NCBI RefSeq assembly: GCF_003353065.1
Contig: NZ_CP027806.1
Coordinates: 496,001-560,000, forward strand
DNA: 64,000 nucleotides
Direction of reading: 5' to 3'
Source: Cyclonatronum proteinivorum
GTDB taxonomy: Bacteria; Bacteroidota; Rhodothermia; Balneolales; Cyclonatronaceae
Both the position numbers and the translations under genes were made by a program. Numbering within the stretch: position 1 is the stretch's first letter; every line of letters begins with the position of its first letter. The notes below the pieces were generated by a model. The model had not been told where the DNA came from. It searched no databases and worked only from the letters and a program-made list of their open reading frames with translations. Of this stretch, positions 8,023-18,139 are shown one piece after another.

Positions 8023-11000
8023 ATGAAATCAACACCTAAAAGCCATGCACCCGGACGCACACCGGACAAACAAGGTCTGTATGATCCGGTGCATGAACAC
8101 GATGCCTGCGGGATCGGATTTGTAGCCAATATCAGCGGGGAGGCCTCGCACGCCATTGTAAATCAGGCGATCCGGGTTTTGCACAACCTGAACCACCGCG
8201 GGGCAACCGGCGCGGAAGGCAACACCGGTGATGGCGCCGGGATTCTGATGCAGATCCCCCATGATTTCATGAAGCGCTCCTGCGAAGGGCTCGGCTTTCG
8301 GCTCCCTGAGCCCGGCAATTATGGCGTAGGAATGATTTTTATGCCGGGCGACCGCCGCGACCGTCTGCCGTGCGAGCGCATCATCGAGAAGGTTGTGCGG
8401 GAGGAAGGTCTGGAGGTGCTCGGCTGGCGCAAGGTGCGTACCGACAACGCGACCCTGGGCGATACGGCTCTGGCGTCGGAGCCTTCGGTCCGGCAGATTT
8501 TCATCGGCAGAGGCAGCGAGCTTGCCACAGAGCTGGATTTTGAGCGGAAGCTGTTTGTCATCCGCCGCCGTGCAGCACTTGCCGTTGCCGCAAGCAGGCA
8601 GCAAATCCGCGACAAAGATTTTTTCTACATTAACAGCCTCTCCTGCCGTACCATCGTGTACAAAGGGATGCTTACGCCGCATCAGCTCGACAATTATTAT
8701 CCCGAGCTGCGCGACCCCAACATGCAGACGAGCATCGCACTGGTGCACTCGCGTTTCAGCACCAACACTTTCCCGAGCTGGAAGCTTGCGCACCCGTACC
8801 GCTACATCATCCACAACGGGGAAATCAACACCGTGCGCGGCAACCAAAACTGGATGCACGCCCGCGAGGCTGCGTTTCAGTCGCCGCTGTTTGGCTCTGA
8901 CCTAAAGAAGGTGCTACCCATTGTGCAGGATGACGGCAGCGACTCCGCCAAGTTCGATCAGTGCCTCGAATTCCTGACCCTGAGCGGGCGCTCGCTTCCC
9001 CATGCCATGATGATGATGATTCCCGAGCCCTGGGAAAAGCACGAAACCATGGATGAAGCCCGCCGCGCCTTCTACGAGTATCACAGCTGTATGATGGAGC
9101 CCTGGGACGGTCCGGCTTCGGTTGCCTTCACCGACGGGCACATGGTTGGCGCGACCCTCGACCGGAACGGGCTGCGGCCATCGCGCTACTACATCACGCG
9201 CAGCAATATGATTGTGCTGGCCTCAGAAGCCGGCGTGCTCGACATCCCCGCGGATGAAGTGCTGACCAAAGGCAGGCTTCAGCCGGGGAAAATGCTGCTC
9301 ATCGACACCCGTCAGCAGCGGATCATCAGCGATGAGGAAATCAAGAATCAGGTCGTAACACAGCAGCCTTACGGGCAGTGGCTGCGGGACAATCTGGTCG
9401 TATTTGAAGACGTCACCCAAAAAGTGACCTATCAGGAGCCGCGCCTCGACCATGAAAAAGTGGTGCATCGTCAGAAAGTGTTCGGCTACACCTACGAGGA
9501 CCTGCGCATCAACATTGGTCCGATGGCTGAAAACATGCTGCAACCGATTGGCGCGATGGGCAACGACGCCCCGCTTGCGGTGCTATCGAATCAGCCGCAG
9601 CTGCTCTACAACTATTTCAAGCAGCTTTTTGCGCAGGTTACTAATCCGCCGATTGATCCCATCCGGGAGGAGCTGATTACCTCCACGGAAACCTATCTCG
9701 GTGCGAAGGGCAACATCCTCGATGAGTCACCGGAGCGCTGCCGTCAGATCAAGCTCACTTCGCCCATCCTCACAACCGAGGAAATGGCCGAGCTGCGCAA
9801 AACCGACCTGCCCGGCTTCCGGATAGAGGAGCTTCCGATTTTGTTTGAAGCCGGAACCGGCGGTGCCGGGCTGGAAAAAGCCCTCAGCAAGCTCTTCAAT
9901 GCCGCGGCTGAAGCCATCGGCTCCGGGGCGAACATCCTCATTCTTACCGATCGCGGCTTTACCCAAAAGCTGGCTCCTATCCCGGCCCTTCTGGCGGTCT
10001 CGGGCCTGCATCACCATTTAATCCGCAGCGGCAAGCGCACCGATGTGAGCATCGTCCTTGAATCCGGTGAGCCGCGCGAAACGCATCATTTTTGCACCCT
10101 GCTCGGGTACGGTCTCGATGCCGTGAATCCGTACATGGCCTACGAGAGCCTGTGCGATCTGCTGCAGCAGGGACTGCTCACGGGCATCGACTACAAGCGC
10201 GCGGTGAAAGGCTACAATAAAGCGGTCGTGAAAGGCATCGTGAAGGTGATGGCGAAGATGGGGATTTCCACCATTAAGTCGTATCGGGGCGCACAGATAT
10301 TTGAAGCGCTGGGGATCAGCACGGAAGTCATTGACAGCTACTTCACCTGGACCGACAGCCGCATCGGCGGCATCACGCTCGATACCATTGCACGGGAAGC
10401 CGAACTGCGGCACGAGAAAGCATACCCGAAAATTCAGCAGAACGGCACCGTGCTCGATGAGGGCGGACAGTACAAGTGGCGGCGCAACGGCGAGTACCAC
10501 ATGTACAATCCGAAAACGGTACACACGCTGCAGCTTGCGACGCGCACCGGCGATTACGGCCTCTACAAAGAATACGCCCGTCTGCTTGATGAACAGCACG
10601 ACCCGCCGCCGGCCCTGCGACATATGCTGGAACTCGATTACGGTCCGCGAACAGTGCCGATCGAGGAAGTCGAATCGGTCGAGTCCATCTGCCGGAGGTT
10701 CAAAACCGGAGCCATGTCGTACGGCTCCATCAGTCTGGAAGCGCACGAAGCGCTGGCGATTGCGATGAATCGCATCGGCGGACGCAGCAACACGGGCGAG
10801 GGCGGCGAGGATGCGAACCGCTATACCGAAGATGCCAACGGGGATTCGCGCAACAGCGCCATCAAGCAGGTCGCCTCGGGACGCTTCGGCGTAACGAGCG
10901 AGTACCTGACGCAGGCCAAAGAAATTCAGATCAAGATGGCGCAGGGTGCCAAGCCTGGCGAGGGCGGCGAGCTGCCGGGACGGAAAGTCTATCCCTGGAT

Positions 11001-12651
11001 TGCCGATGTGCGGCTCTCCACGCCGGGCGTAGGACTCATTTCTCCGCCCCCGCATCACGATATTTACTCGATTGAGGACCTTGCACAGCTCATTCACGAC
11101 CTCAAAAATGCGAATGATCAGGCCGACATCAACGTCAAGCTGGTTTCGCTGGCGGGGGTCGGGACGATCGCAGCGGGCGTGGCCAAAGCCAAGGCCGATG
11201 TGATTCTGATCAGCGGACACGACGGCGGTACCGGGGCTTCCCCGCAAACGAGCATCAAGCACGCGGGACTGCCGTGGGAGCTGGGACTGGCGGAGGTGCA
11301 TCAAACCCTTCTTCTCAACAACCTCCGCAGCCGCGTGAAGCTGGAAACCGACGGACAAATCAAAACCGGACGCGACATCGTGGTCGCCGCCCTGCTCGGG
11401 GCCGAAGAGTTCGGTTTTGGTACGAGCGCGCTAATCACGCTGGGTTGTATCATGATGCGGGTGTGTCACCTGAACACCTGCCCGGTCGGGGTCGCAACAC
11501 AGGACCCGCACCTTCGGCACAAGTTCACCGGCGACCCTGAATATGTGGTCAACTTCATGAAATTCGTAGCACAGGATGTGCGCGAGCACATGGCGGCCCT
11601 CGGTTTCCGCACCATTGATGAAATGATTGGCCGCACCGACAAGCTGCGTCAGAAAAAGACCAGTCACTGGAAAGCCAAACTTGTGGATTTGAGTCCGGTG
11701 CTGCACAGCCCCAAAGTGCCTCCGCTCACGGGCGTCCGCAAACTCACGCAGCAGCACCACGGCCTTGAAAACAGCATGGATGTGCAGATGCTCCTCGACC
11801 TGTGTGAACCGGCCCTGAGCGAGAAAATACCGGTGAAAGCCCGGCTGCCGATCCGCAACACCAACCGCGTGACCGGCACCATCCTCGGCAGCGAGATTAC
11901 GCGGATGTACGGGCAGGAAGGTCTGCCGGAGGACACCATCCATCTGAGTTTCCGCGGTTCTGCGGGGCAGAGTTTCGGCGCGTTTGGCGTGCCGGGCGTC
12001 ACGCTCGAGCTCGAAGGCGACGCCAACGATTATTTTGGGAAGGGCCTTTCCGGCGGCAAGCTCATTCTTTATCCCGATCGCGAGGCGCGTTTTCGTCCGG
12101 AGGATAACATCATCGTCGGCAACGTGGCCCTGTACGGGGCAACGCGGGGCGAGGCCTACATCCGGGGTCGTGCCGGTGAGCGTTTCTGCGTGCGGAACAG
12201 CGGGGCCTCCGCGGTGGTGGAAGGCACCGGCGATCACGGCTGTGAGTACATGACCGGCGGTCGCGCCGTGATTCTGGGACCGACCGGTCGCAACTTTGCC
12301 GCGGGGATGTCCGGCGGCATCGCTTACGTACTCGATCCCGACGGCAGCTTTCCGAGTCGTTGCAACAAGGAAATGGTGTATCTGGAGAAGGTCGATGCCG
12401 AATCCGATGCGCTCGAACTGAAGCGCCTCATCCGGCGGCACGCCGACTACACCGACAGCGTGCTCGCCTGGAAAATCCTGGCGAAGTGGGACGAAGTGCT
12501 GCCGCAGTTTGTGAAGGTCTATCCCAAGGATTTCAAGCGGATGACCGAGGCCATCCGGCTGGCAATCAAAGGCGGCATGGACGTGAAGAAAGCCGAGATG
12601 CACGCCTTTCAGGCCAATCAAATGGATGAGGCCCGCGCGGCTGGAAACTAA
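8023..12651 (+). CDS. gltB: Glutamate synthase (NADPH) large subunit
   Basis: A ~1542-residue GOGAT alpha subunit that forms two glutamates from glutamine and 2-oxoglutarate. Domains in order: N-terminal glutamine amidotransferase with nucleophile Cys29 in HDACGIGF (so the precursor would be cut before Cys), a central linking domain, an FMN/2-oxoglutarate barrel (with [19 protein letters not shown]) and 3Fe-4S cysteines in [12 protein letters not shown], then the C-terminal GXGXG beta-helix. The frame is open from 7945 (26 extra residues), but 8023 is preferred because family members have only a short prosegment before QGLYDP. gltD follows 93 bases downstream. The twin palindromes upstream suggest regulated expression. 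Confidence 0.97.
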   Translation: MKSTPKSHAPGRTPDKQGLYDPVHEHDACGIGFVANISGEASHAIVNQAIRVLHNLNHRGATGAEGNTGDGAGILMQIPHDFMKRSCEGLGFRLPEPGNYGVGMIFMPGDRRDRLPCERIIEKVVREEGLEVLGWRKVRTDNATLGDTALASEPSVRQIFIGRGSELATELDFERKLFVIRRRAALAVAASRQQIRDKDFFYINSLSCRTIVYKGMLTPHQLDNYYPELRDPNMQTSIALVHSRFSTNTFPSWKLAHPYRYIIHNGEINTVRGNQNWMHAREAAFQSPLFGSDLKKVLPIVQDDGSDSAKFDQCLEFLTLSGRSLPHAMMMMIPEPWEKHETMDEARRAFYEYHSCMMEPWDGPASVAFTDGHMVGATLDRNGLRPSRYYITRSNMIVLASEAGVLDIPADEVLTKGRLQPGKMLLIDTRQQRIISDEEIKNQVVTQQPYGQWLRDNLVVFEDVTQKVTYQEPRLDHEKVVHRQKVFGYTYEDLRINIGPMAENMLQPIGAMGNDAPLAVLSNQPQLLYNYFKQLFAQVTNPPIDPIREELITSTETYLGAKGNILDESPERCRQIKLTSPILTTEEMAELRKTDLPGFRIEELPILFEAGTGGAGLEKALSKLFNAAAEAIGSGANILILTDRGFTQKLAPIPALLAVSGLHHHLIRSGKRTDVSIVLESGEPRETHHFCTLLGYGLDAVNPYMAYESLCDLLQQGLLTGIDYKRAVKGYNKAVVKGIVKVMAKMGISTIKSYRGAQIFEALGISTEVIDSYFTWTDSRIGGITLDTIAREAELRHEKAYPKIQQNGTVLDEGGQYKWRRNGEYHMYNPKTVHTLQLATRTGDYGLYKEYARLLDEQHDPPPALRHMLELDYGPRTVPIEEVESVESICRRFKTGAMSYGSISLEAHEALAIAMNRIGGRSNTGEGGEDANRYTEDANGDSRNSAIKQVASGRFGVTSEYLTQAKEIQIKMAQGAKPGEGGELPGRKVYPWIADVRLSTPGVGLISPPPHHDIYSIEDLAQLIHDLKNANDQADINVKLVSLAGVGTIAAGVAKAKADVILISGHDGGTGASPQTSIKHAGLPWELGLAEVHQTLLLNNLRSRVKLETDGQIKTGRDIVVAALLGAEEFGFGTSALITLGCIMMRVCHLNTCPVGVATQDPHLRHKFTGDPEYVVNFMKFVAQDVREHMAALGFRTIDEMIGRTDKLRQKKTSHWKAKLVDLSPVLHSPKVPPLTGVRKLTQQHHGLENSMDVQMLLDLCEPALSEKIPVKARLPIRNTNRVTGTILGSEITRMYGQEGLPEDTIHLSFRGSAGQSFGAFGVPGVTLELEGDANDYFGKGLSGGKLILYPDREARFRPEDNIIVGNVALYGATRGEAYIRGRAGERFCVRNSGASAVVEGTGDHGCEYMTGGRAVILGPTGRNFAAGMSGGIAYVLDPDGSFPSRCNKEMVYLEKVDAESDALELKRLIRRHADYTDSVLAWKILAKWDEVLPQFVKVYPKDFKRMTEAIRLAIKGGMDVKKAEMHAFQANQMDEARAAGN

Positions 12652-12744
12652 AAAGCGGGACCTGTCACCCAGCCCGGATGCGGCCCGGAAGCCCATCCAT
12701 CGATAAAAAAACCAAAGATTACCGAAATTTAGGACAAGCAACAC

Positions 12745-14217
12745 ATGGGAAAGCCAACCGGATTTATGGAAATTGCGCGCAAAGACGCGCTCTCGAAAGA
12801 CCCCTCCGAGCGGGTGCAGGACTGGCGCGAGTTCGGTGTTCGTCTGCCCGACAGCGAACTGCAGCAGCAGGGGGCGCGCTGCATGGACTGCGGCATCCCG
12901 TTTTGCCAGACCGGCAGCACTACACCGAACGGCAAAGCGCTGGGCTGCCCCGTGTACAACCTCATCCCGGAGTGGAACGACCTCGTGTATCGCGGCAAGT
13001 GGCGGGAGGCCCTCAACCGCCTGCACAAAACCAATAATTTTCCGGAATTTACGGGTCGCGTTTGTCCTGCGCCCTGCGAGGGCAGCTGCGTGCTCGGGCT
13101 GATTGACAAGCCCGTAGCTATCAAAAGCATCGAGCAGGCCATCATCGACAAAGGCTTCGAGGAAGGCTGGGTCGTGCCGCAGCCGCCGGAAAGCCGCACC
13201 GGGAAGAAAATCGCGGTCGTTGGCTCGGGTCCTGCCGGACTCGCCGCTGCCGCGCAGCTCAACAAAGCGGGTCATCTCGTGACCGTGTTCGAACGCGCCG
13301 ACCGCATAGGCGGGCTGCTGATGTACGGCATCCCCAACATGAAGCTGGAGAAGGGCGTGGTTGAGCGCCGTGTGAAGCTGCTCGAAGCCGAAGGCATCAC
13401 TTTCGTAACCAACACCGAGGTTGGGAAGGATATCAGCGCGGAGGAAATCCGCGGGAAGTTCGACGCCGTGATTCTGGCCGGAGGCGCCGCCAAGCCGCGC
13501 GACCTCCCGATTGAAGGGCGTGATTCGGACGGCATTCATTTCGCGATGGATTACCTGCATGCCGACACGAAGAGCTTGTTAGACAGCGGTCATGCCGACG
13601 GCAATTACATCACCGCCAAAGACAAGCACGTGATCGTGATCGGCGGGGGTGATACCGGCACCGACTGTGTGGGTACCGCCATACGGCACGGCTGCGCGAC
13701 CGTCACACAGTTTGAAATCACGACGCGTCCGCCCGAAATGCGGGCTGACAGCAACCCCTGGCCCGAATGGCCGGGCGTGTACAAGCTCGACTACGGTCAG
13801 GAGGAAGCCCGCGCCAAATTCGGCGACGATCCGCGGCAGTATGAGGTCATGACCAAACAGTTTAAAGCCGACAAAAAAGGGCGGGTCAAAGAGCTGCACA
13901 CCGTGCAAATCCGCTGGGTGATCGGCGATGACGGCCGCATGAAGCCCGAAGAGGTCGAAGGCAGCGCACGTAGCTGGAAAGCCGACCTCGTGCTCCTCGC
14001 GATGGGCTTCACCGGCCCCGAAAACCCGCTCCCGGAAGCCTTCGGCGTCGAGCAGGACACCCGCAGCAACGTACGCGCCCGCTACGGCGACTTTGCGACC
14101 AACATCGAAGGCGTATTTGCAGCCGGCGACATGCGCCGCGGCCAAAGCCTCGTCGTCTGGGCCATCAACGAAGGCCGCGCAGTTGCAGAAGCCGTCAACA
14201 AATGGGTCATGCGGTAA
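12745..14217 (+). CDS. gltD: Glutamate synthase (NADPH) small subunit
   Basis: A 490-residue beta subunit that takes electrons from NAD(P)H through FAD and 4Fe-4S clusters to GltB. The N-terminal ~150 residues hold the cluster cysteines ([32 protein letters not shown]). Then come the FAD dinucleotide fold [13 protein letters not shown] and the NADPH fold [13 protein letters not shown]. The C-terminus [20 protein letters not shown] is intact. It is co-directional with gltB. A partial copy of its last exonic stretch lies ~500 bases further on (14706-14813), separated by palindromic repeats. Confidence 0.97.
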   Translation: MGKPTGFMEIARKDALSKDPSERVQDWREFGVRLPDSELQQQGARCMDCGIPFCQTGSTTPNGKALGCPVYNLIPEWNDLVYRGKWREALNRLHKTNNFPEFTGRVCPAPCEGSCVLGLIDKPVAIKSIEQAIIDKGFEEGWVVPQPPESRTGKKIAVVGSGPAGLAAAAQLNKAGHLVTVFERADRIGGLLMYGIPNMKLEKGVVERRVKLLEAEGITFVTNTEVGKDISAEEIRGKFDAVILAGGAAKPRDLPIEGRDSDGIHFAMDYLHADTKSLLDSGHADGNYITAKDKHVIVIGGGDTGTDCVGTAIRHGCATVTQFEITTRPPEMRADSNPWPEWPGVYKLDYGQEEARAKFGDDPRQYEVMTKQFKADKKGRVKELHTVQIRWVIGDDGRMKPEEVEGSARSWKADLVLLAMGFTGPENPLPEAFGVEQDTRSNVRARYGDFATNIEGVFAAGDMRRGQSLVVWAINEGRAVAEAVNKWVMR

Positions 14218-14269
14218 CGCGATGAGTTCCGGTTACACGGTTTGCCAGGTCAAACCGTATGGCCGCATT

Positions 14270-14296
14270 GTAGGGACGCACCCTTGTGGTCGCTCC
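14270..14296. repeat. REP-like palindrome
   Basis: Hairpin sequence GTAGGGACGCACCCTTGTGG continuing TCGCTCC, one of six copies in the window. It lies 53 bases after the gltD stop codon. Similar GC-rich intergenic palindromes are widespread in bacteria and are often tied to REP-associated transposases; none of those is in this window. Confidence 0.75.
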
Positions 14297-14381
14297 ACGA
14301 AACCCGAGACCACCACGGAAACCGGATTTGAAAGAAGCAGGGCACAAACGACGCCTGCTGTTGACCCCAAAATGCGCAATC

Positions 14382-14408
14382 GTAGGGGCGCACCCTCGTG
14401 GTCGCCCC
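14382..14408. repeat. REP-like palindrome
   Basis: Second copy downstream of gltD, with stem GGGGCG/CGCCCC and loop CTCGT. It shares the following CCACGAA block with the copy at 14270, so the two flanks are also related. Confidence 0.75.
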
Positions 14409-14493
14409 ACGAAGTCCGGAACAACAACGGAATCCCGGATCGTCGGCCAAAAGGTAGATATACAGCAAACCAGCGCGTCCTGTAGGGACGCCA

Positions 14494-14653
14494 TGTGGGT
14501 AGAAACGAACCGCCCCCCGAAATAACCGGAATGCCGCAGGCATGATGCGACCGTCGGAGCCCCCCGCATCGCGTTTATCCCAAACACCTGAAAACACATG
14601 GCGTACCTACGGCACGCTGATGTTTTTTCGCGGCGACCGGTTTTCTACCCACA
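14494..14653. repeat. Inverted-repeat segment downstream of gltD
   Basis: TGTGGGTAGAAA (14494-14505) and its exact inverse TTTCTACCCACA (14642-14653) bound ~136 bases without a credible gene. Further imperfect pairing extends inward (CGAACCG against CCGGTCG). This may be a decayed small mobile element. It is part of the 669-base gene-free stretch 14218-14886. Confidence 0.5.
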
Positions 14654-14705
14654 GAATGCCCCCTACAGGGCAGGATTAGTTTGTTAGTGGCATTGGGATC
14701 TCTCA

Positions 14706-14813
14706 GAAGCCCCCGGCGTCGAGCAGGACACCCGCAGACAAAGCCTCGTCGTCTGGGTCATCCACGAAGGCTGGGCAGTCGCAGAAGCCGTGGACAAGTG
14801 GGTCATGCGGTGA
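14706..14813 (+). pseudogene. Remnant copy of the gltD 3' end
   Basis: Reads EAPGVEQDTR then RQSLVVWVIHEGWAVAEAVDKW and VMR plus stop, matching the last 60 residues of gltD with a net in-frame loss of 25 codons between QDTR and QSLVV. Stretches of 19-22 bases are identical, and the 3' part differs at about one base in six. It has no start and no upstream coding sequence. It is evidence of a duplication or of displacement of the gltD end by inserted DNA. Confidence 0.85.
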
Positions 14814-14886
14814 TTTTGTTAAGTATGATTGCGGGAAAGTGGTTAGTTATATTTCAAAAAATAAATCACTAAAATCAACTTACATT

Positions 14887-15690
14887 ATGAATACTTACCT
14901 TTTTGCATGGAATCCCACAAAATGGTCGTGGACTGACCTGGCCCAGAATATTGAGAGTCTTAACCAGACCGGACGCGTTATTCAAAAATGGAGCTGCGTC
15001 AGTCATAAACAGGTTCGACTTGGTGACCGTGCATTTCTCGTTCGGCTTGGTACGGAGCCAAAAGGGATCATGGGTTCAGGCACCATAATCTCGGAGGCTT
15101 TTTTATCAGAGCACTGGAGCGGCGAAGATAAACTTGTGCACAGGGTTTTTATAGAGTTTGATACCCTACTCAATCCCATGAAGGAACCAATTTTAAGCCT
15201 GGAAGCTCTTGATATTGGAAAACTTTCAAGGCAGGTTTGGACCCCGCAAGCATCCGGTATTTCCATTAAACCAGACGTTACGAATGAACTTGAGGCTATT
15301 TGGTTTAATTTTTTAAATGATCGTGAACCTGAAGAAACCATAGCCGACGATGCTGCATCGGACAGCTATTTTGAAGGTGCAACAAGGGCAGTTATAAGTA
15401 CAAACCGTGAACGTAACCCACACGCAAGAGCTGCATGCTTAAGGCACTATGGATATAAATGTATCGTGTGTGAATTTGATTTCGAAAAAGTTTATGGCGA
15501 AGCTGGCCGTGAATTTATTCATGTTCATCATTTGAGCGAGGTGGCAAATAAAAAGGGTGTTTATAAAATCGACCCTATCGAAGACCTTCGCCCGGTTTGC
15601 CCTAACTGCCATTCCATCATTCACCGAAGAAAACCCGCATATTCCATTGCAGAAATGAAAGACATGATACAGGGCAATAGTTTTAAGTGA
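14887..15690 (+). CDS. EVE-HNH protein, probable modification-dependent (type IV) endonuclease
   Basis: A 267-residue two-domain protein. Residues ~1-140 look like an EVE/PUA-like fold (YLFAWNPTKWSW, then a long beta-rich stretch), which in related enzymes flips and reads modified cytosine. The C-terminal ~100 residues form an HNH nuclease with Cys192/Cys195, HVHH at 212-215, Cys238/Cys241 and His242/His246. Such fusions act as modification-dependent restriction enzymes against DNA of phages with altered bases. No methylase is nearby, as expected for a solitary type IV enzyme. The start at 14887 is preferred over 14839 because YLFAWNP is at the domain boundary. The gene is AT-richer than gltD and lies between short direct repeats, so recent acquisition is likely. 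Confidence 0.8.
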   Translation: MNTYLFAWNPTKWSWTDLAQNIESLNQTGRVIQKWSCVSHKQVRLGDRAFLVRLGTEPKGIMGSGTIISEAFLSEHWSGEDKLVHRVFIEFDTLLNPMKEPILSLEALDIGKLSRQVWTPQASGISIKPDVTNELEAIWFNFLNDREPEETIADDAASDSYFEGATRAVISTNRERNPHARAACLRHYGYKCIVCEFDFEKVYGEAGREFIHVHHLSEVANKKGVYKIDPIEDLRPVCPNCHSIIHRRKPAYSIAEMKDMIQGNSFK

Positions 15691-15791
15691 AAACGGGAGA
15701 TTTCAGTTTGGGAAAAACTGCCCCTACAGGGCAGGATTTGTCAATTGAATGGAATGGGAAAGCGTAAAGAGCCAAATCGTATGGGCCCATC

Positions 15792-15818
15792 GTAGGGGCG
15801 AACCCTTGTGGTCGCCCC
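15792..15818. repeat. REP-like palindrome
   Basis: Copy with stem GGGGCG/CGCCCC and loop CTTGT, followed by ATATCGTCGCCCCACGAAAC, in which the right half of the palindrome flank appears twice. It lies between the EVE-HNH gene and the nlpC-type gene, whose 3' end faces it. Confidence 0.75.
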
Positions 15819-15873
15819 ATATCGTCGCCCCACGAAACCCCAAACCACCCCAGAACCCGAACCCCACCAATAA

Positions 15874-16341
15874 TCACAAAACCCGGCGGGCCACGGTGAA
15901 GCGTTGTTGCCAGTAGGCTTGATTGAGCTCATCGATAATGACCCCCTGCGAAGTCGAAGCGTGCATGAAGCGCCCGCCGCTGAGCACAATGCCTACGTGC
16001 CGGGTGTTGCGTCCCGTCTGAAAAAAAACGAGATCGCCCACCCGCAGCTGTTGCGGGCGAATACGTGTGCCGTGCCGCATTTGCTGATCGGTCGTGCGCG
16101 GGATCTCAACTCCGAATCCGTTACGGAAAACCAGCATCACAAACGCGGAGCAGTCCACGCCTTGCTGCGTAATTCCGCCCAGCCGGTACGGCGTACCCCG
16201 CCATTGCTGATATTGCTGCATCAGGCGCTGTTCAACCTGACGACTGTCAGACCGGCTGCCCGAAGAACTCCCGCATCCACCCAAAAAAAGAGACAGGCCG
16301 AACAGCGACAGCAGCAGCAAAGGCAGGGAGTTGCTTTTCAT
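15874..16341 (-). CDS. NlpC/P60 family lipoprotein, peptidoglycan endopeptidase
   Basis: A 155-residue lipoprotein. The signal peptide ends in the lipobox LGGC with lipidated Cys23. The NlpC/P60 cysteine peptidase domain (~45-155) has catalytic Cys64 (GVDCSAFV), His115 (TRHVGIV) and a third residue His127 (FMHAST). It resembles Spr/MepS and NlpC enzymes, which cut peptide cross-links or stem peptides in the cell wall. It lies 18 bases downstream of metF on the same strand and is probably co-transcribed, although no functional link is known. Confidence 0.92.
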   Translation of the reverse strand: MKSNSLPLLLLSLFGLSLFLGGCGSSSGSRSDSRQVEQRLMQQYQQWRGTPYRLGGITQQGVDCSAFVMLVFRNGFGVEIPRTTDQQMRHGTRIRPQQLRVGDLVFFQTGRNTRHVGIVLSGGRFMHASTSQGVIIDELNQAYWQQRFTVARRVL

Positions 16342-16359
16342 GGCGGATTCAGATTTATA

Positions 16360-17328
16360 TCACACAGCGCGGGATTTGAGCCCGGTTTTCAGGTGGTCGA
16401 GCACATCAATTACGGCGCTTGGATTGGCCATTACGTAGAAGTGCAGGCCCTGAACGCCGTGATTAAGCAGCTCCTGACATTGCTGCACGCCCCATTCAAT
16501 GCCGATATCCCGGGCGCGATCGGGCTTGAGGGAGATCTCATGCGAAAGCGGCTCCGGGATGTTCAGGTGAAACGAGCGCGGCAACGTCGTGAGCTGACGG
16601 TAGCTCGTGATCAGCTTCAGACCCGGAATAATCGGCACGGTGATACCCGCTTCGCGGCATTTTGCTTCAAAGTCGAAGAATTTCTGATTATCGAAAAACA
16701 TCTGCGTCACGATGTAATCCGCGCCGGCTTCGACTTTCTCTTTCAGGCGCAGGATATCCCAGTTCAGGTTGGGGGCTTCGAAGTGTTTTTCAGGATAGCC
16801 CCCTACGCCTACGCAGAAATTGGTTTTGTCGGCTTCCATGAGTTGCTCGAGGTAAAGACCTCGGTTCATACGCTTCACCTGCCGCACGAGATCTACGGCG
16901 TATTCATTGATGGTGCGGTCGGCATTGTAGGGTTTCGGCGCCCCGTGATCGTCCCCGCGGATGGCCAGCACATTCTGAATCCCGAGGAAGTTCAGCTCGA
17001 TCAGCGCATCTTCGGTTTCCTCCCGCGTGAAGCCCTTGCACAGGATGTGCGGCACCGGCTCCACATTGTAGCGGTGCTTGATGGCCGCACAAAGCCCGAT
17101 CGTGCCCGGACGCTTCCGCCGGATGTGCCTGCGGATGTTACCGTTATCGAGTTCTTCGTAGTAGGCTTCGGCTGCGTGCGCGGTCACATCAATAAACGGC
17201 GGCCGGTAGGGCATTACCTGATCAAGCGCTTCAAAAATACTGTTGATGGATTTGCCCCGCTTGGGCGGAATAATTTCAAAGGAAATGAGCGGCTCGGAGC
17301 TCTGTGCATAAAAATCGGTAACTTTCAT
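16360..17328 (-). CDS. metF: 5,10-methylenetetrahydrofolate reductase
   Basis: A 322-residue FAD enzyme that makes 5-methyltetrahydrofolate, the methyl donor for MetH. The barrel shows the catalytic Glu18 (SFEIIPPKRG), IDVTAHAAEAYYEE, the NVLAIRGDDHG loop and the C-terminal LHFYVMANPSAVIDVLDHL. The frame is open from 17391, but the ATG at 17328 gives the family's normal start MKVTDFYAQ. A small hairpin-forming sequence (GCTCC-TTAG-GGAGC with flanking TTAGG/CCTAA, ~17362-17398) lies in the leader region. nlpC follows directly. Confidence 0.96.
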   Translation of the reverse strand: MKVTDFYAQSSEPLISFEIIPPKRGKSINSIFEALDQVMPYRPPFIDVTAHAAEAYYEELDNGNIRRHIRRKRPGTIGLCAAIKHRYNVEPVPHILCKGFTREETEDALIELNFLGIQNVLAIRGDDHGAPKPYNADRTINEYAVDLVRQVKRMNRGLYLEQLMEADKTNFCVGVGGYPEKHFEAPNLNWDILRLKEKVEAGADYIVTQMFFDNQKFFDFEAKCREAGITVPIIPGLKLITSYRQLTTLPRSFHLNIPEPLSHEISLKPDRARDIGIEWGVQQCQELLNHGVQGLHFYVMANPSAVIDVLDHLKTGLKSRAV

Positions 17329-17513
17329 CTGCGAAGCTTTGGAAGGTGTTAAATGAAAAAATCTGCATAGCTTAGGCTCCCTAAGGAGCAAGACCTAAAG
17401 GTAAGGATTGCTAACGGCAATAAAAGCAAACTTTGAAACAGGGTGAAATCGTGCGATGAGATCCTGTGGAGTATTTTATCAAAGACGAAATTAAAATATA
17501 TTAGGATTTTGAG

Positions 17514-17549
17514 TTAGTTTAATGTCAGTTTGTTTATAAATCGAACTAA
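17514..17549 (+). promoter_or_regulatory. Candidate operator of the hipBST operon
   Basis: TTAGTT (17514-17519) and AACTAA (17544-17549) form an inverted repeat in the AT-rich leader 12 bases before the hipB ATG. HipB-type repressors bind such palindromes upstream of their own genes. The arms are short, so support is modest. Confidence 0.3.
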
Positions 17550-17561
17550 AATTGAAATTTA

Positions 17562-17783
17562 ATGGGATTTCGTGAAGTCGGAGACGCTATCAGAAGGCAG
17601 CGTGTATTGCTGGGCGTTACGCAGCCAGACCTTGCGGAAATTGCAGGGGTGAGTGTGAACACGCTCTGCAATATCGAACGTGGTCAGGCCAACCCCACCT
17701 TAAAGGTGCTCCTTCAGCTTGCGGAAGTACTGGGGCTTGAACTCAAACTCATGATTAAAAGCCCGGGTGAGGTGACAAAATGA
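17562..17783 (+). CDS. hipB: HipB-type HTH antitoxin/repressor
   Basis: A 73-residue Cro/CI-type helix-turn-helix protein; the reader helix region is QPDLAEIAGVSVNTLCNIER, followed by GQANPTLKVLLQLAEVLGLE, a classic HipB-like pattern. It is expected to bind the operator in front of the operon and to form a complex with the kinase. It overlaps the next gene by 4 bases (GTGA/ATGA type overlap at 17780-17783), so translation is coupled. Confidence 0.85.
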   Translation: MGFREVGDAIRRQRVLLGVTQPDLAEIAGVSVNTLCNIERGQANPTLKVLLQLAEVLGLELKLMIKSPGEVTK

Positions 17784-18139
17784 GCAAAATACAGTCGGCT
17801 GTTGTGTACTGGAATGGAGAAGCTGCAGGGCTTTTGACCCGCCATCATCGCAGGCATTATGTTTTCGAGTATTTTGAAGAATGGTTCACAAACCCCGAAA
17901 AACCTGCCGTGAGCCTGACCCTGCCCAAGACAAAGCGAAGGTGGGAGGCGGATCATCTTTTCCCGTTTTTCTTCAATATGCTCTCTGAGGGATTTAACAA
18001 ACGCGTGCAGTGCCGTTTTTTCAGGATTGACGAGAACGATTTCTTCACGCACCTTGTCAAAACCGCGGGCTATGATACCGCAGGTGCAGTGACCATAAGA
18101 CCGGCAGATGAATCGGAGCAATTATATGCCGATGACTGA
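17780..18139 (+). CDS. hipS: HipS-like protein, HipA N-terminal subdomain
   Basis: A 119-residue stand-alone version of the N-terminal subdomain of HipA kinases (VYWNGEAAGLLTRHHRRHYV near the start, then PAVSLTLPK and LFPFFFNMLSEG). In two-gene hipBA systems this part is fused to the kinase; in tripartite HipBST systems it is a separate small protein that acts as antitoxin. It is translationally coupled to hipB and overlaps hipT by ~10-30 bases, depending on the hipT start. Confidence 0.8.
   Translation: MSKIQSAVVYWNGEAAGLLTRHHRRHYVFEYFEEWFTNPEKPAVSLTLPKTKRRWEADHLFPFFFNMLSEGFNKRVQCRFFRIDENDFFTHLVKTAGYDTAGAVTIRPADESEQLYADD

Larger units (their letters stand above)
14657..15738. repeat. Direct repeats flanking the gltD remnant and EVE-HNH gene
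   Basis: The 20-base sequence TGCCCCTACAGGGCAGGATT at 15719-15738 recurs with one extra C at 14657-14677. The ~1.04 kb between them holds the gltD remnant and the EVE-HNH gene. Each repeat contains a short palindrome (GCCC-CTACA-GGGC), so they may be short REP-like units, insertion scars or recombination sites. Confidence 0.6.

Noticed and set aside
11431-13560. 709-codon antisense frame across gltB/gltD, and a 607-codon one across glnS (21767-23590)
   Set aside because: These are long because GC-rich coding DNA lacks stops on the other strand; the sense genes have complete conserved motifs.
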